In this document: piece after piece, positions 8,580 through 17,924 of the stretch | Numbering within the stretch: the stretch's first letter is position 1 | How the letters are laid out: every line of letters starts with the position of its first letter | Source: Gammaproteobacteria bacterium MOLA455 | GTDB taxonomy: Bacteria; Pseudomonadota; Gammaproteobacteria; Pseudomonadales; Porticoccaceae | Assembly: GCA_000511875.1 (NCBI GenBank) | Contig: AZIN01000001.1 | Span: forward strand, 434,001 to 498,000 | Length of the DNA stretch: 64,000 nt | Reading direction: 5' to 3' | Position numbers and translations under genes: made by a program | The notes under the pieces: generated by a model | The model's input: the letters and a program-made list of their open reading frames with translations, nothing else | What the model was told of the DNA's origin: nothing | The model's database searches: none

Positions 8580-10889
8580 TTAATCAAAAGAGGTAGTCAG
8601 CTTAAAATCTTCGGGAGGTTCCAACCCTAATAGATGCTCCACCAAATAATCCCACGCACGTTTCACCGTATAGCCATAAGCAGGATTAGGCAGTAACAGT
8701 AAATCAAAATCCTTATTGGCGGTTTGCAAAGCATCAATAATACGCAGTGTTCCTTCAGCAGGCGCTAAGGGATCAATCATGCTGTTCATTAATAATAATT
8801 TGCCTTGTAAGTTGCTTATTTGCTGTTCTGGATAGGGATGGTCAGCGGTGGAGCCAGATAATCCTTCATACCGCTCTCCCCATAACCCTGCCGGGAAATA
8901 CCGACTATCGTAGGTCATCGAAGCCACACCGGCTTTGTAAAATCCGTCCTCTCGGCACAGGCTGCTAACAACCCCCACTCCGCCAGAGCTGTGGCTTGTA
9001 ATGCCAACGCGGTTTAAATCCATATAGGTATAGCGTTTGGCCAACTGTTGAATGCCTGCGATATGATCATCAATCTTACTGGCTGATTCACTCCAGCCAT
9101 AACAGTTATCTAAAAACGCCTTGTGCCTAAAGGGTGTGCCTCGGCCATCAATTTGCACCACAATAAACCCGAGTTCTGCCAGTGCGGCAGCATCAAGATA
9201 AGGCATTCCATAAACCGCGCCATTGGTGAACGAGCCCTTAGATACCCAAGTTAAATCCGGTGAGTTATAAACATGGGAAATCACCGGATAAGACTGGTCC
9301 GTTGAAAAGGTGGAGGGACGAAACACCAAACCGTAAAGATCGGTTTTGCCATCAGCCGCGAGTAATTTAACCGGTTCTGGCCATTGCCAGTTCTTTGGTA
9401 AGCCCGAAATATCCGCCGTTTCAAGTTCAAGTACTGTCTTTCCGTCGCGATTAAGCAACAGGCTCACAGGCACCTCATCGGCTCGCGAGCGCGTGACAAC
9501 CGCAAAGTCACCACTGGGAGAAACACCGCAGGCAATGCCCCGATCATCGCGGCCAGATCCTTTTGCCATCATGGTATTTTGGTGCAGCTGTGTTACCGCA
9601 CAGTATTCATGGTTGCCAGCAATGACGGTGCTTACTTCACCGTTATCCAGATCAATACGGCACAGATCACGATAATAGGGATCCCAATCCGCGACACGGC
9701 CTGCTGTGTGCACAAACACTTCTCGTCGTTTGCTATCGACTTTTATCACATCGCGAACCAGCCAATTACCTTGTGTCACCGGGTGTTTTAGCTGGCCGGT
9801 TTCCAGATCATAAAGGTAGAGATGCGCCCAACCACTGCGTTCTGAGAACCACAATAATTCTCCGCTCTCGGGCAGTGGCATCAAGGTGGGTGGTTCATCA
9901 CTGTTGAGCATCAAGCCGATGAACGTGTCTGAATGCTCTTCAAACAGTATTTTCGTTGCACCGGTGTGAGTATCAAATTCCACAACGCGAGCTGTTTTGT
10001 AATCGCGCTCCACATCGACAAAATAGGCGCGCCGATTATCCGTTGACCACCAGCCTAGGTTGGAATCAAAAAAGGCGAACACACTACGTGTCACGGGAAT
10101 ATTCCGATAGTTCGCTTCTTGTGGTCGCCCTGTTTCAATATCAATCGCTAGCAAGCGGAAGGTTTCTACATTGGCATCACCCGGCAGGGAGACAGCTTTT
10201 TCTTCTAGCTGTGGGCGAATACTACCGTCCTGTGGCACATGATGAACCACGGGGAACAGTTTAACTTGCCGTGCGTCTCGTTGAACAGCGAATAGGCGTG
10301 TTGAGTCCGGTGACCAACGAACTTGTACATTGGTGTAATCAATGGGGGCAAAACAGCACACACCAACGCCGTATTGATAATCCTTTTCACCATCAATGGT
10401 TAAGGCACGCTCGGTATGGTCGTCTAAATCTCGCAGCCATAAATTGAAATCGCGGATAAAAACACCCTGTTTACCGTTGGGAGAAACCATGCAGTCCTGA
10501 TGCACAGTAGCAAGGTCTGTCATGTCAGCGGGCGTGCAGGTTCCAGTCTCAGCATAATAGATCCAATGTTTATCGAATGCGGTAAAGCGAATGATGCTGG
10601 GGTTGAGGTCGATATCAACACGGCGGAGGGGGAGATTGTTCACATCAACTGTTTGTCCTATGGCTTCTGACAAGGCTGTTGCTAATGCGCTGTGATCAAA
10701 GGCGCTGTTATTGGTCGCGGTCTTGGCGTCTACCAGACGGTATTCCTTGCCGTCTTTCGTCTCTCGTTCATACCAGAAACAGTGTGTGTCACCGATCCAG
10801 ACTGGAAATACCGTGGTATTGAAAGCAACGTTTTTGGTGAAGATACCCTGCATTAACTGTTGGGCGCGTTCATAATCTTGTGTAAGCAT
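8580..10889 (-). CDS. S9 (DPP IV-like) peptidase family protein lacking the catalytic His
   Basis: Cytoplasmic protein of 769 residues without a signal peptide. The N-terminal two-thirds is a DPP IV-type beta-propeller (repeats such as RWSPDSTRLF, SERSGWAHLYLYDLETG, DPYYRDLCRIDLDNGEV). The C-terminal third is the alpha/beta-hydrolase domain. The nucleophile elbow GITSHSSGG places Ser at residue 634, and the acid is probably Asp in NSMIDPLAP. Where family members have His (LPNxxH), this protein reads LPNPAYGY, with Tyr738 in the His position (codon TAT; His would be CAT). The triad therefore appears incomplete, and weak or absent peptidase activity is inferred. It is about 70 bases downstream of a paralogue that is degraded further. 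Confidence 0.85.
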   Translation of the reverse strand: MLTQDYERAQQLMQGIFTKNVAFNTTVFPVWIGDTHCFWYERETKDGKEYRLVDAKTATNNSAFDHSALATALSEAIGQTVDVNNLPLRRVDIDLNPSIIRFTAFDKHWIYYAETGTCTPADMTDLATVHQDCMVSPNGKQGVFIRDFNLWLRDLDDHTERALTIDGEKDYQYGVGVCCFAPIDYTNVQVRWSPDSTRLFAVQRDARQVKLFPVVHHVPQDGSIRPQLEEKAVSLPGDANVETFRLLAIDIETGRPQEANYRNIPVTRSVFAFFDSNLGWWSTDNRRAYFVDVERDYKTARVVEFDTHTGATKILFEEHSDTFIGLMLNSDEPPTLMPLPESGELLWFSERSGWAHLYLYDLETGQLKHPVTQGNWLVRDVIKVDSKRREVFVHTAGRVADWDPYYRDLCRIDLDNGEVSTVIAGNHEYCAVTQLHQNTMMAKGSGRDDRGIACGVSPSGDFAVVTRSRADEVPVSLLLNRDGKTVLELETADISGLPKNWQWPEPVKLLAADGKTDLYGLVFRPSTFSTDQSYPVISHVYNSPDLTWVSKGSFTNGAVYGMPYLDAAALAELGFIVVQIDGRGTPFRHKAFLDNCYGWSESASKIDDHIAGIQQLAKRYTYMDLNRVGITSHSSGGVGVVSSLCREDGFYKAGVASMTYDSRYFPAGLWGERYEGLSGSTADHPYPEQQISNLQGKLLLMNSMIDPLAPAEGTLRIIDALQTANKDFDLLLLPNPAYGYTVKRAWDYLVEHLLGLEPPEDFKLTTSFD

Positions 10890-10960
10890 GTTTGGTTCCG
10901 TCTATATAAAATGGGGGGGCTATTGATTTCGTGCATTACTAGTTTTCTCTTGTTACGGAA

Positions 10961-13357
10961 TCATATAGATGCATCGTTAAGGCTGAATTCCTTAGGCGGC
11001 GTAATTTCCAGCAAATGTTTAACCAAAAAATCCCAACCACGGCGGGTCATGTAACTGCTGCAAAATGAGTCCGAAGGCGAGCCGGGAACCATCAGCATCT
11101 CAAAGGCTTTATTGGCCTTTTGCAAGGCCTCAACCACTCGAAAGACAGCCGTTGATGGGTAACCCGCAGACATCTCAGATGTTATTGCATGCATCAGTAT
11201 CAGTTTGCCCTTTAATTGACTCACCAACTCCTCAGGATAACGATGCGTATTGCTATCGGGGCCGTTAATGCCTTCCCATTTATCCCCTTCGACTGTGCAG
11301 CCAATCAGACGATTATCCAGTAGGGCCATCTGCGCACAGACTTTATAAAGATCCTGACGTTCGAGAAAGTTTTGTAGCCCACAGCGGTAGCCTTGACCGC
11401 AGATACCAACGCGGTTGATATCCATATATGGATAACGTTGTGTCAATTGCTGAATGGCACCCGCATGATCATCGGTGTTGGCAGCGGCGGGGATCCAGCC
11501 ATAGCTTTCATCCAGAAAGGCCTTACTTCTCAGTGGTGAACCGCGGCTGTCGAGGTTAAGCACAATAAAACCCAGTTCGGCCATGGCGGCACTGTAAAAA
11601 TAATGCCGATCAGCATAGCCTCTGGAGGTGTGAAAACTGCCCTTGGGCACAGCCGATAACCAGGTGCCGCTGTTGATAAAGTTAATTACCGGATAGCTTT
11701 TGTCGGGTGAGAAATCCGATGGCCGAAATAGCAACCCGTAAATATCGGTTTTGCCGTCGGCGGCCAGCAATTTGACCGGTTCTGGCCATTGCCAGTTATC
11801 CGGCAACGCTGAGAGATCGGCCGATTCTACTTCAAGGATAGTTTGTCCCTGATAATTGATCAGCAGATTAGTTGGTGCTTGATCGGCGCGGGTTTGAGTA
11901 ACGACTATATACTGGCCATCTGGTGATAGCCCACTGGCCTCTCGAGTCATCACACCTAGCATGCTAGCGGTTATAGATGTGATACTTTCTGGATAATTCA
12001 CCAGATATTCATGGTCGCTTGACAGTACAGTGATGATTTCGCCAGTATCAATATTCACTCGGCAGATATCGCGGTAATAGGGGTCGCGCTCCGTTGCCCG
12101 GCCCGCGGTCTGGAGATACAGCGTGCGGTTTTTTGCATCGACGCGCAACAGATCCCGAACCCGCCAGTTGCCCTGAGTGATCGCGTGTTTGAGTGCACCC
12201 GTAGTGAGGTCATACAGATAGAGGTGTGCCCAGCCGCTCCGCTCTGAACACCAGATCAGTTCATTGCTGTCGACCAGAATCTGGTGAAGTGGCAAGTTCA
12301 TGGTATCTGGCATAATATCGATCTGGGTTTCCGAGGTTTCTTCAAACAAAACCTGGGTTGATCCGGTGTACGTATCAAACTTCACCAGTCGTAGCACCTT
12401 GTCGCCACGCTCTTGAGCAATAAAATAGGCGTATTGGTTGCCTTTTGCCCAAAACGACAACTTTGATTTGGCGTAGCCCCAGTACTCATTGCGACCAGCG
12501 GGTAAGGGGTGATAGTCAGCGTAGCAAGCCTGACTGGTATCGACATTGATGTTCAATATTTGATACGTCTCTATTGCCGTATCACCTGAGTAGGCCACTT
12601 TACTCTGTGTTAATTGCGGGCGAGCACTGCCATCCATCGGCAGATGTGTCACTTGAGGTAGAGAGTGCACTTGCCGTTTATCCCGCTTAACGGTCAATAA
12701 GCAGCGTGAATCCGGCGACCACAGTGCGGGGTGACCATGAAGTCCTGACGAGTCTGCGCCCCAGCCGCCGCCCTTCACCGCATAGGCAAAGTCCTCTTCT
12801 CCATCCAGGGTTAACGCTCGCTCTGTGCCGGTAGCAGCAACGCGTACCCATAAATTGTAATCGCGAACAAAGGCGATTTGCCGACCATCGGGAGAAAGCA
12901 CTTCGCTATCGTTGATCAATGTTGATTGCAGTAATTGGCAGATGCCTTCTTCTGCCAAAAACTGCCAACGTTGATCAAAAGCCGTAAAGCTGACGATCAC
13001 TGGAGTCAAGGTGATGGTGACATGGCTGATAGGCAGGTCTTGCGCGTTGACTTCCTGATTGGATGCTTTTGCCAGCGCATGGCTCAATAGCTCGTGATCA
13101 AAGGCGAGGGTATTGGTGCGTTTTTTTGCATCCACCAAGCGGTATTCCTTGCCCGAACGGTTGTCGACTCGAGTACCGCGTTCATACCAGAAACAATAGG
13201 TGCTGGTGTTACTGGCATCAATGATCCAGTGTGGATAAATGGTTTCATTTTGGACCAGGCTTTTTGTACCAAAGCCTTGGATCAATGCTTCGGCTCGGCG
13301 ATAGCGTTCTTCCATGGCTTGGCTATCTGGGGGTTGGGCGGCGCCTACATGAGTCAT
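10961..13357 (-). CDS. S9 (DPP IV-like) peptidase family pseudoenzyme
   Basis: Paralogue of the neighbouring S9 protein, 798 residues, cytoplasmic, with the same propeller-plus-hydrolase layout and long matching blocks (EPVKLLAADGKTD, SERSGWAHLYLYDL, GNWRVRDLLRVDAK). The nucleophile elbow reads GICGQGYRCG: Gly656 (GGC) stands where Ser (AGC) is expected. The acid region reads HAITSEMSAG rather than HG-x-DDN, and the His region reads VPGSPSDSF with no His. All three triad positions seem lost, yet the 798-codon frame is open and keeps the fold-defining sequence. It starts at an ATG with AGGGAA upstream. A binding, regulatory or scaffold role is inferred. Confidence 0.85.
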   Translation of the reverse strand: MTHVGAAQPPDSQAMEERYRRAEALIQGFGTKSLVQNETIYPHWIIDASNTSTYCFWYERGTRVDNRSGKEYRLVDAKKRTNTLAFDHELLSHALAKASNQEVNAQDLPISHVTITLTPVIVSFTAFDQRWQFLAEEGICQLLQSTLINDSEVLSPDGRQIAFVRDYNLWVRVAATGTERALTLDGEEDFAYAVKGGGWGADSSGLHGHPALWSPDSRCLLTVKRDKRQVHSLPQVTHLPMDGSARPQLTQSKVAYSGDTAIETYQILNINVDTSQACYADYHPLPAGRNEYWGYAKSKLSFWAKGNQYAYFIAQERGDKVLRLVKFDTYTGSTQVLFEETSETQIDIMPDTMNLPLHQILVDSNELIWCSERSGWAHLYLYDLTTGALKHAITQGNWRVRDLLRVDAKNRTLYLQTAGRATERDPYYRDICRVNIDTGEIITVLSSDHEYLVNYPESITSITASMLGVMTREASGLSPDGQYIVVTQTRADQAPTNLLINYQGQTILEVESADLSALPDNWQWPEPVKLLAADGKTDIYGLLFRPSDFSPDKSYPVINFINSGTWLSAVPKGSFHTSRGYADRHYFYSAAMAELGFIVLNLDSRGSPLRSKAFLDESYGWIPAAANTDDHAGAIQQLTQRYPYMDINRVGICGQGYRCGLQNFLERQDLYKVCAQMALLDNRLIGCTVEGDKWEGINGPDSNTHRYPEELVSQLKGKLILMHAITSEMSAGYPSTAVFRVVEALQKANKAFEMLMVPGSPSDSFCSSYMTRRGWDFLVKHLLEITPPKEFSLNDASI

Positions 13358-13626
13358 GGTTTTTCCCTATTATAAATCGTAAAAAGTACAGGATACGGTA
13401 GCACCGTTATCTTTTGCTTAGCTATATGGTGGAAATATTATTTTGAGAAAAAGTAGCGCTTCTGGAATGTACTGTGGTACCTCAGTCCTGAGCTTAAAGC
13501 GATTATTAAAAACCTCTCAGTGCAATCACTGCTTTGCATCGATAAGGTCAATAGCATTTAAGCTTAGGCCGGAATAGGTGGCGTAGATGAGCAACTCCTG
13601 CTCAGCAAGACTAAAAAAGGCTGCGG
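13358..13626. other. Intergenic stretch between the TBDT and S9 genes
   Basis: 269 bases without a convincing gene. It holds a six-base-pair hairpin (13588-13604, arms TGAGCA and TGCTCA) downstream of the receptor stop but without a T-run, so it is not a clear terminator. A promoter for the S9 genes may lie here; none was convincing. Confidence 0.4.
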
Positions 13627-16197
13627 TTAAAAGTCATAAGACAATCTAATGCCCAGTGTGCGAGGTCTGTGTTGTGCGGTCTGCTTGGAGAGAGACACGC
13701 CGACAAGCTTATCTTCATCCAGTAAGTTTTGCCCAAACAGTTCAACTGAAAGTGATTGCCACTGAGCACTTAGCTGTGCATCAAGAAAACCAAAGGGTTC
13801 ATTTGGATGTTCCTCAACGGCAAGTGATTGTCCTCGATCAATGACAGCACTTTGGCCTTCTCGATTGTAGCTCAGACGAAAATCACCCGCGACGGCGCTT
13901 GACCAGTTGAAGCTATAATGGCTGTTCACTGAATAACCGTATTCTGGAACAAAGGGTACGAGATCACCTTTGATATTGGAGGGTGCTGGTGCCGTGCTGG
14001 TAATATTGGTGAATTCAGCGTCAGTGACTGCACCGTTAAAACCGATGGACAGTTGATCGGTCACGGCCCAGTCAAACTCCCATTCAAGCCCTTTTATGAC
14101 CGCTTCTCCAACATTCCCAGTAATGCCAACGGTTACGTCATTAGGGAGTGCGGTAGTCGTTATATAATCGTCGTAGTGGCTATAAAAGAGTGCGAAATTA
14201 ACGTTTAAGCGATTATCTAATAGCGCAGATTTTGTGCCCAGTTCATAGGCCAATATTTGCTCGGGATCGTAATTAGGTTGTCCCTGTTGATTGAAGCCAC
14301 CGCTACGAAAGCCTTGGGATACATTGAAATAGGTATTGAGATTATCCGTCCACGCATAACTCAAATAGACTCTAGAACTCAGCTTATCAAATGAGGCTTC
14401 CTTTAAAATGCCTGCTTCTGGACCCGTAAATACTAGCTGTGTTTGATCATCTTCAAAGTAGCGAGTACCTAATCCAGCCGTCAATTGCGAGGTTATGGCG
14501 TAAGAAGCATCAGCGTAGTAGGCGATGGATTTTGTGGTATTAACAATCTCGTATCCTCCTGCTCTTAGATCAATGGGCACCCCTTGTGGAAACAGAGCCC
14601 AGAAAGCATCATAACTAAGCCGCGTTTCTGCGTCATTGTAGAATACGCCTAAAGTCCAATCAAAAAGATTGTTTTTACCAGAGCCTTCATTAGACGTTAA
14701 GCGAATATCTTGTGTAAACGACTTGACGTTGTTGAGCAGAGTCGTAGTGACAGCTTCCACTGGACCGAAAGTGAAATCAATAAGCTGGGAATCGTCACCT
14801 ATAGTCTCTTGTTCATGTTTCGAGCTGCTGCTAATAAGTGTGGCGAAATCAAAATCATAAGCAATGGTTAGGTTATAGAGATCATAATCACTGGTTCCTG
14901 GCGGAACGGCTTGATCTGGGAAAACCCCTCGCCGAAAGTTGCTTTCCTTAAGAGGTGTCGTATTTACCACGCTATATGCACCATAATTGTTGCGATGCCG
15001 AATAGCATTGCCCTTAATGGCTAACTCATCTGTCGCTTGCCACAGACCTTTAATACGAATATTGGACAATTCGCTATCATTAATATCTTTGACACCTGCT
15101 GCTGGCTGGTCTATCCAACCGGGTTTGTCCTTGTAGGTTGCAGAGACGCGGAAAGCTAAGGTATCGTCAATCACTGGAATATTAACAAAGCCGGTTAATT
15201 CCTCGCTCCAGCCGCCTCTATGCGTGTCGTAGCCAGACAATGTCATCCGCCCTTCCACGTCGTCAAAGGAAGGGTCATTGGTAATATAGCGTATGGTGCC
15301 GCCCATCGAACCCTGACCATAAAGTGTGCCCTGCGGTCCTTTTAAAACCTCCACTTGTTGTAAATCAACCACTTGTAAATCCAGTGAATATAATGGGCCT
15401 GAAGAAAGTGGGATTTCATCCAAATAGATGCCGATAGTGGGTGTATTTCCGCGAAGATTGCCGACCCCCCTAATAGTAACGATTTGATACCCAGGTCCGA
15501 TCTCCACTGTTGATAAATTGGGCACGGCATAACTCAAGTCAGCTATATTTTGAATGCTTGCTACGTCTAGATCTTCACCCGATATTGCAGTAATACTGAT
15601 CGGGACATCAATGAGGCGCTGCTCGCGTTTTTGTGCCGTAACCACAACCTCCTCCAACAACCAGTCCATCCCCTCCGCACTTTGCGCCTTTTCAGCCGAG
15701 GTGTGCGACACCCCCCCAGCCCCCATAAAAAACCCAACCGTCGCCGCCAAAATCTTCTTCTTACTATTCATCTCATTCCCCTGATTATTTTGAGTAATAA
15801 TCAGATGACCGTCGGCGCTGAACCTGGCGTACAACCCTGAGCCTTTTAGGAGAATTCGAATACCCTCTTTGCGGGTATACTCCCCATACAAGCGATTGGT
15901 GATATGTTGATTGGCCTCCTCAAAGGCATACATCACCGTCATGTCCGCTTGCTGCCCAAACGCTGGCAACGAATCATCTGCTGATTGCCGGGGAATATCG
16001 AACTGCACCAATGATCTTGTTTGTGGTGCGGCCATCAAAAAACTTGCTTGACCCAGTAAAACCCATAGCACGCTTACACACTTTATTATCGCTATCACGT
16101 CGGTCTTACTAACAATATTGCCTCGACCAACAGCACACAAAAACCTATGTTGTTTTGTATTATTGTGTGCTGTTAGTAGAGAACACGGGTATGGCAT
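13627..16197 (-). CDS. TonB-dependent receptor with N-terminal STN signalling domain and an internal second signal peptide
   Basis: Outer-membrane transporter and signal transducer of about 856 residues. The order is: N-terminal signal (CVSVLWVLLGQASFLMA), STN domain (FDIPRQSADDSLPAFGQQ through GLYARFSADGHLIITQ), plug (EEVVVTAQKREQRLIDVPIS; VEVLKGPQGTLYGQGSMGG), and a 22-strand barrel ending in LSYDF with terminal Phe. Start options are ATG 16197 or GTG 16098; the latter gives a cleaner signal peptide. Between STN and plug, starting at Met 15771, there is a second complete signal-peptide-like segment (MNSKKKILAATVGFFMGAGG), preceded by a strong in-frame Shine-Dalgarno, AGGGGAATGAG. STN domains contact FecR, encoded immediately upstream together with an ECF sigma factor. 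The imported ligand is unknown. Confidence 0.88.
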   Translation of the reverse strand: MPYPCSLLTAHNNTKQHRFLCAVGRGNIVSKTDVIAIIKCVSVLWVLLGQASFLMAAPQTRSLVQFDIPRQSADDSLPAFGQQADMTVMYAFEEANQHITNRLYGEYTRKEGIRILLKGSGLYARFSADGHLIITQNNQGNEMNSKKKILAATVGFFMGAGGVSHTSAEKAQSAEGMDWLLEEVVVTAQKREQRLIDVPISITAISGEDLDVASIQNIADLSYAVPNLSTVEIGPGYQIVTIRGVGNLRGNTPTIGIYLDEIPLSSGPLYSLDLQVVDLQQVEVLKGPQGTLYGQGSMGGTIRYITNDPSFDDVEGRMTLSGYDTHRGGWSEELTGFVNIPVIDDTLAFRVSATYKDKPGWIDQPAAGVKDINDSELSNIRIKGLWQATDELAIKGNAIRHRNNYGAYSVVNTTPLKESNFRRGVFPDQAVPPGTSDYDLYNLTIAYDFDFATLISSSSKHEQETIGDDSQLIDFTFGPVEAVTTTLLNNVKSFTQDIRLTSNEGSGKNNLFDWTLGVFYNDAETRLSYDAFWALFPQGVPIDLRAGGYEIVNTTKSIAYYADASYAITSQLTAGLGTRYFEDDQTQLVFTGPEAGILKEASFDKLSSRVYLSYAWTDNLNTYFNVSQGFRSGGFNQQGQPNYDPEQILAYELGTKSALLDNRLNVNFALFYSHYDDYITTTALPNDVTVGITGNVGEAVIKGLEWEFDWAVTDQLSIGFNGAVTDAEFTNITSTAPAPSNIKGDLVPFVPEYGYSVNSHYSFNWSSAVAGDFRLSYNREGQSAVIDRGQSLAVEEHPNEPFGFLDAQLSAQWQSLSVELFGQNLLDEDKLVGVSLSKQTAQHRPRTLGIRLSYDF
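15769..15784 (-). promoter_or_regulatory. Internal ribosome-binding site and ATG inside the TBDT gene
   Basis: On the minus strand AGGGGAATGAG precedes ATG at 15769-15771, with spacing suited to initiation. The Met opens a signal peptide in the same frame as the receptor. Initiation here would give a receptor without the STN domain. The bases are seen; use in the cell is inferred. Confidence 0.55.
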
Positions 16198-16228
16198 GCA
16201 AAAACCCTTAGTCGGTTTAAAAAGTTTT

Positions 16229-17323
16229 TTATTTTGAAGAAAGTTGGATGACATCATCATCCAGGTAGGCAACATGAATACCAAAACTTTGGCTCATTGA
16301 GCGCAGCAAGCTGTCGATATCATCGGTTTTGTAATAGCCACCCACTTTTGTATTTTTGATGTCAGCATCAACAATGCGTATGTCTTTATCGGTGTAGCGC
16401 CGAACCTCAACCACGACTTGTTCTAAGGTTTCACCTTTGAAGATAAGCGCGCCCTGCTGCCAGGCGAGTTTCTTTTCCAGTTGCTCCCGTTGCATTTCGC
16501 CTTTTTGGGCGATCACCTGACTGTATTGCAGTGCCTCACCCGCTTTCACAAAGGCTTCATTTTGTTGAACGGGTGTTGGCGTGTTTTCAGCGCTGAGAGA
16601 ATCTGTCACTAAGGTCTGCAATGGCTCACTGGGCGCTATGCCTGAATAGACCTTCACCCGCCCTTCCGTCACCGTCAGGTCAACGCTGTCTTCGATCAGG
16701 CGTATATTAAAGGCGGTACCCACCGCCCACACCAAGCCATCACCGGCGTAGACCACAAAGGGTCGGTGCGGATCTTTTGCCACGTCAAAATTCACTTCGC
16801 CGCGGCTTAGGTGAATAATGCGGTTATCGCCGCTGTAGTCCACCGACAACTCACTGTTGGTATTGAGGGTGAGCACCGTGCCATCGTCGAGCCGCTCTAG
16901 GCGCTGCTCACCAATGGCGGTCTGCAAGGACTGGGTTTCTGAATCAAACGCGGATAAGCCATACAGCAGCACGGCAAAGGTACAGGCCACTAGGGAGGCT
17001 GTGGCGGCATAGCCCGCGAACGATAATTTGTTGATCCAGAGGCCCAGCCCATGATGATGCTGTGAGGCTGTGGCGGCGCGGGGGACGGCAAACAGTTCGG
17101 CCAGCTCTTGCAAGACGGCCATATCATCCCAGCTTTGGCTGAGCTGGATAAAGTAGTCGCGGTGAAAGTCGCTGCGGCCTATCCATTCTCGCAGGTCATC
17201 CACATCATCCGCTGACAAGGCATTGTCACTGATGCGAATCAACCAGACGGCGGCCTGTTCTTTTACCGGCGCTCGATGCTCTACCACCTGAGGATCATCA
17301 ATGGCATTAGTATTTCTAGTCAT
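16229..17323 (-). CDS. fecR: FecR-family anti-sigma/signal relay protein
   Basis: Inner-membrane regulator of 364 residues. An N-terminal cytoplasmic DUF4880-type segment (EQAAVWLIRISDNALSADD) binds the sigma factor. One membrane helix follows near residues 105-125 (AATASLVACTFAVLLYG). The periplasmic FecR domain (GEQRLERLDDGTVLTLNTNS; GRVKVY) comes next, and a C-terminal STN-like segment (LIFKGETLEQVVVEVRRYT) meets the receptor's signalling domain. It overlaps the sigma gene by eight bases and ends about 30 bases before the receptor start. The arrangement is the standard FecI-FecR-FecA-like cascade, but no siderophore or citrate genes are nearby. Confidence 0.92.
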   Translation of the reverse strand: MTRNTNAIDDPQVVEHRAPVKEQAAVWLIRISDNALSADDVDDLREWIGRSDFHRDYFIQLSQSWDDMAVLQELAELFAVPRAATASQHHHGLGLWINKLSFAGYAATASLVACTFAVLLYGLSAFDSETQSLQTAIGEQRLERLDDGTVLTLNTNSELSVDYSGDNRIIHLSRGEVNFDVAKDPHRPFVVYAGDGLVWAVGTAFNIRLIEDSVDLTVTEGRVKVYSGIAPSEPLQTLVTDSLSAENTPTPVQQNEAFVKAGEALQYSQVIAQKGEMQREQLEKKLAWQQGALIFKGETLEQVVVEVRRYTDKDIRIVDADIKNTKVGGYYKTDDIDSLLRSMSQSFGIHVAYLDDDVIQLSSK

Positions 17324-17924
17324 TACAATGCTCGCTTGCGCTAACCTTACTCTTGTTCTGCGCTAAATTTGTGTTCACTAGTGGGTGTTCGGCCGTCTGC
17401 TCGGCCATGTAATCAGCGCACCTAACCATGGCTTTGGCCTGATGCGCTTCAACGGTTTTAACGGTAATGCCTAAATAGTCAGCCGTCTCTTTTTGGGTAT
17501 AGCCATAGACACGACGCAATATATAAACCCGCTGACCCTGAGTTGGCAGTCGTCGAACAGCGCGACAAAACACATCAAAGCGCTGTCGTGATTCGAATTG
17601 CTGCTCCATAGTCGGGGTTTGTAGCAGGTCCAGTTCGGGTAATAACTCGCCAACAGTATCGGTCAGCCGATGATGGCTGGACCTCAGCTCACTAATAGCA
17701 AGGTTGCGTGCGGTTTTATACAGGTAGGAACGGGGCTCACGAACTCCCCGGCGATGCTGGGCCTCAATAACTTTTACAAAGGCTTCTTGCACTACATCCT
17801 CAACTTCCTGCGGACGCCGAAAATAGCGAGAGGCAAACCGCATCAATGAAGCTCGCAGATCCTTGTATATTGCCCCCATGTCAGGCTCAGAGTCATCGGG
17901 CACGATGCGTTTCTGTTTTGGCAC
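17316..17924 (-). CDS. ECF RNA polymerase sigma factor, FecI-like
   Basis: Sigma factor of about 202 residues with region 2 (SLMRFASRYFRRPQEVEDVVQEAF) and region 4 (LPTQGQRVYILRRVYGYTQKETADYLGITVKTVEAH). I chose GTG at 17922-17924 because AGGAGG lies seven bases upstream (17932-17937). The longer TTG start at 17960 has no such site, and an ATG at 17879 lacks one as well and trims the N-terminus. First gene of the signalling island; FecR overlaps its 3' end. It presumably activates the receptor promoter and perhaps its own. The C-terminal tail after residue 175 is hydrophilic. Confidence 0.9.
   Translation of the reverse strand: MPKQKRIVPDDSEPDMGAIYKDLRASLMRFASRYFRRPQEVEDVVQEAFVKVIEAQHRRGVREPRSYLYKTARNLAISELRSSHHRLTDTVGELLPELDLLQTPTMEQQFESRQRFDVFCRAVRRLPTQGQRVYILRRVYGYTQKETADYLGITVKTVEAHQAKAMVRCADYMAEQTAEHPLVNTNLAQNKSKVSASEHCND

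Noticed and set aside
13588-13604. Terminator after the STN-TBDT gene
   Set aside because: Six-base stem without a following T-run; too weak to call.
8580-17924. Lasso-peptide biosynthesis locus
   Set aside because: S9 proteins, FecR, sigma factor and TBDT fit the flank of such loci, but no precursor, B-type protease or asparagine-synthetase-like cyclase is present.
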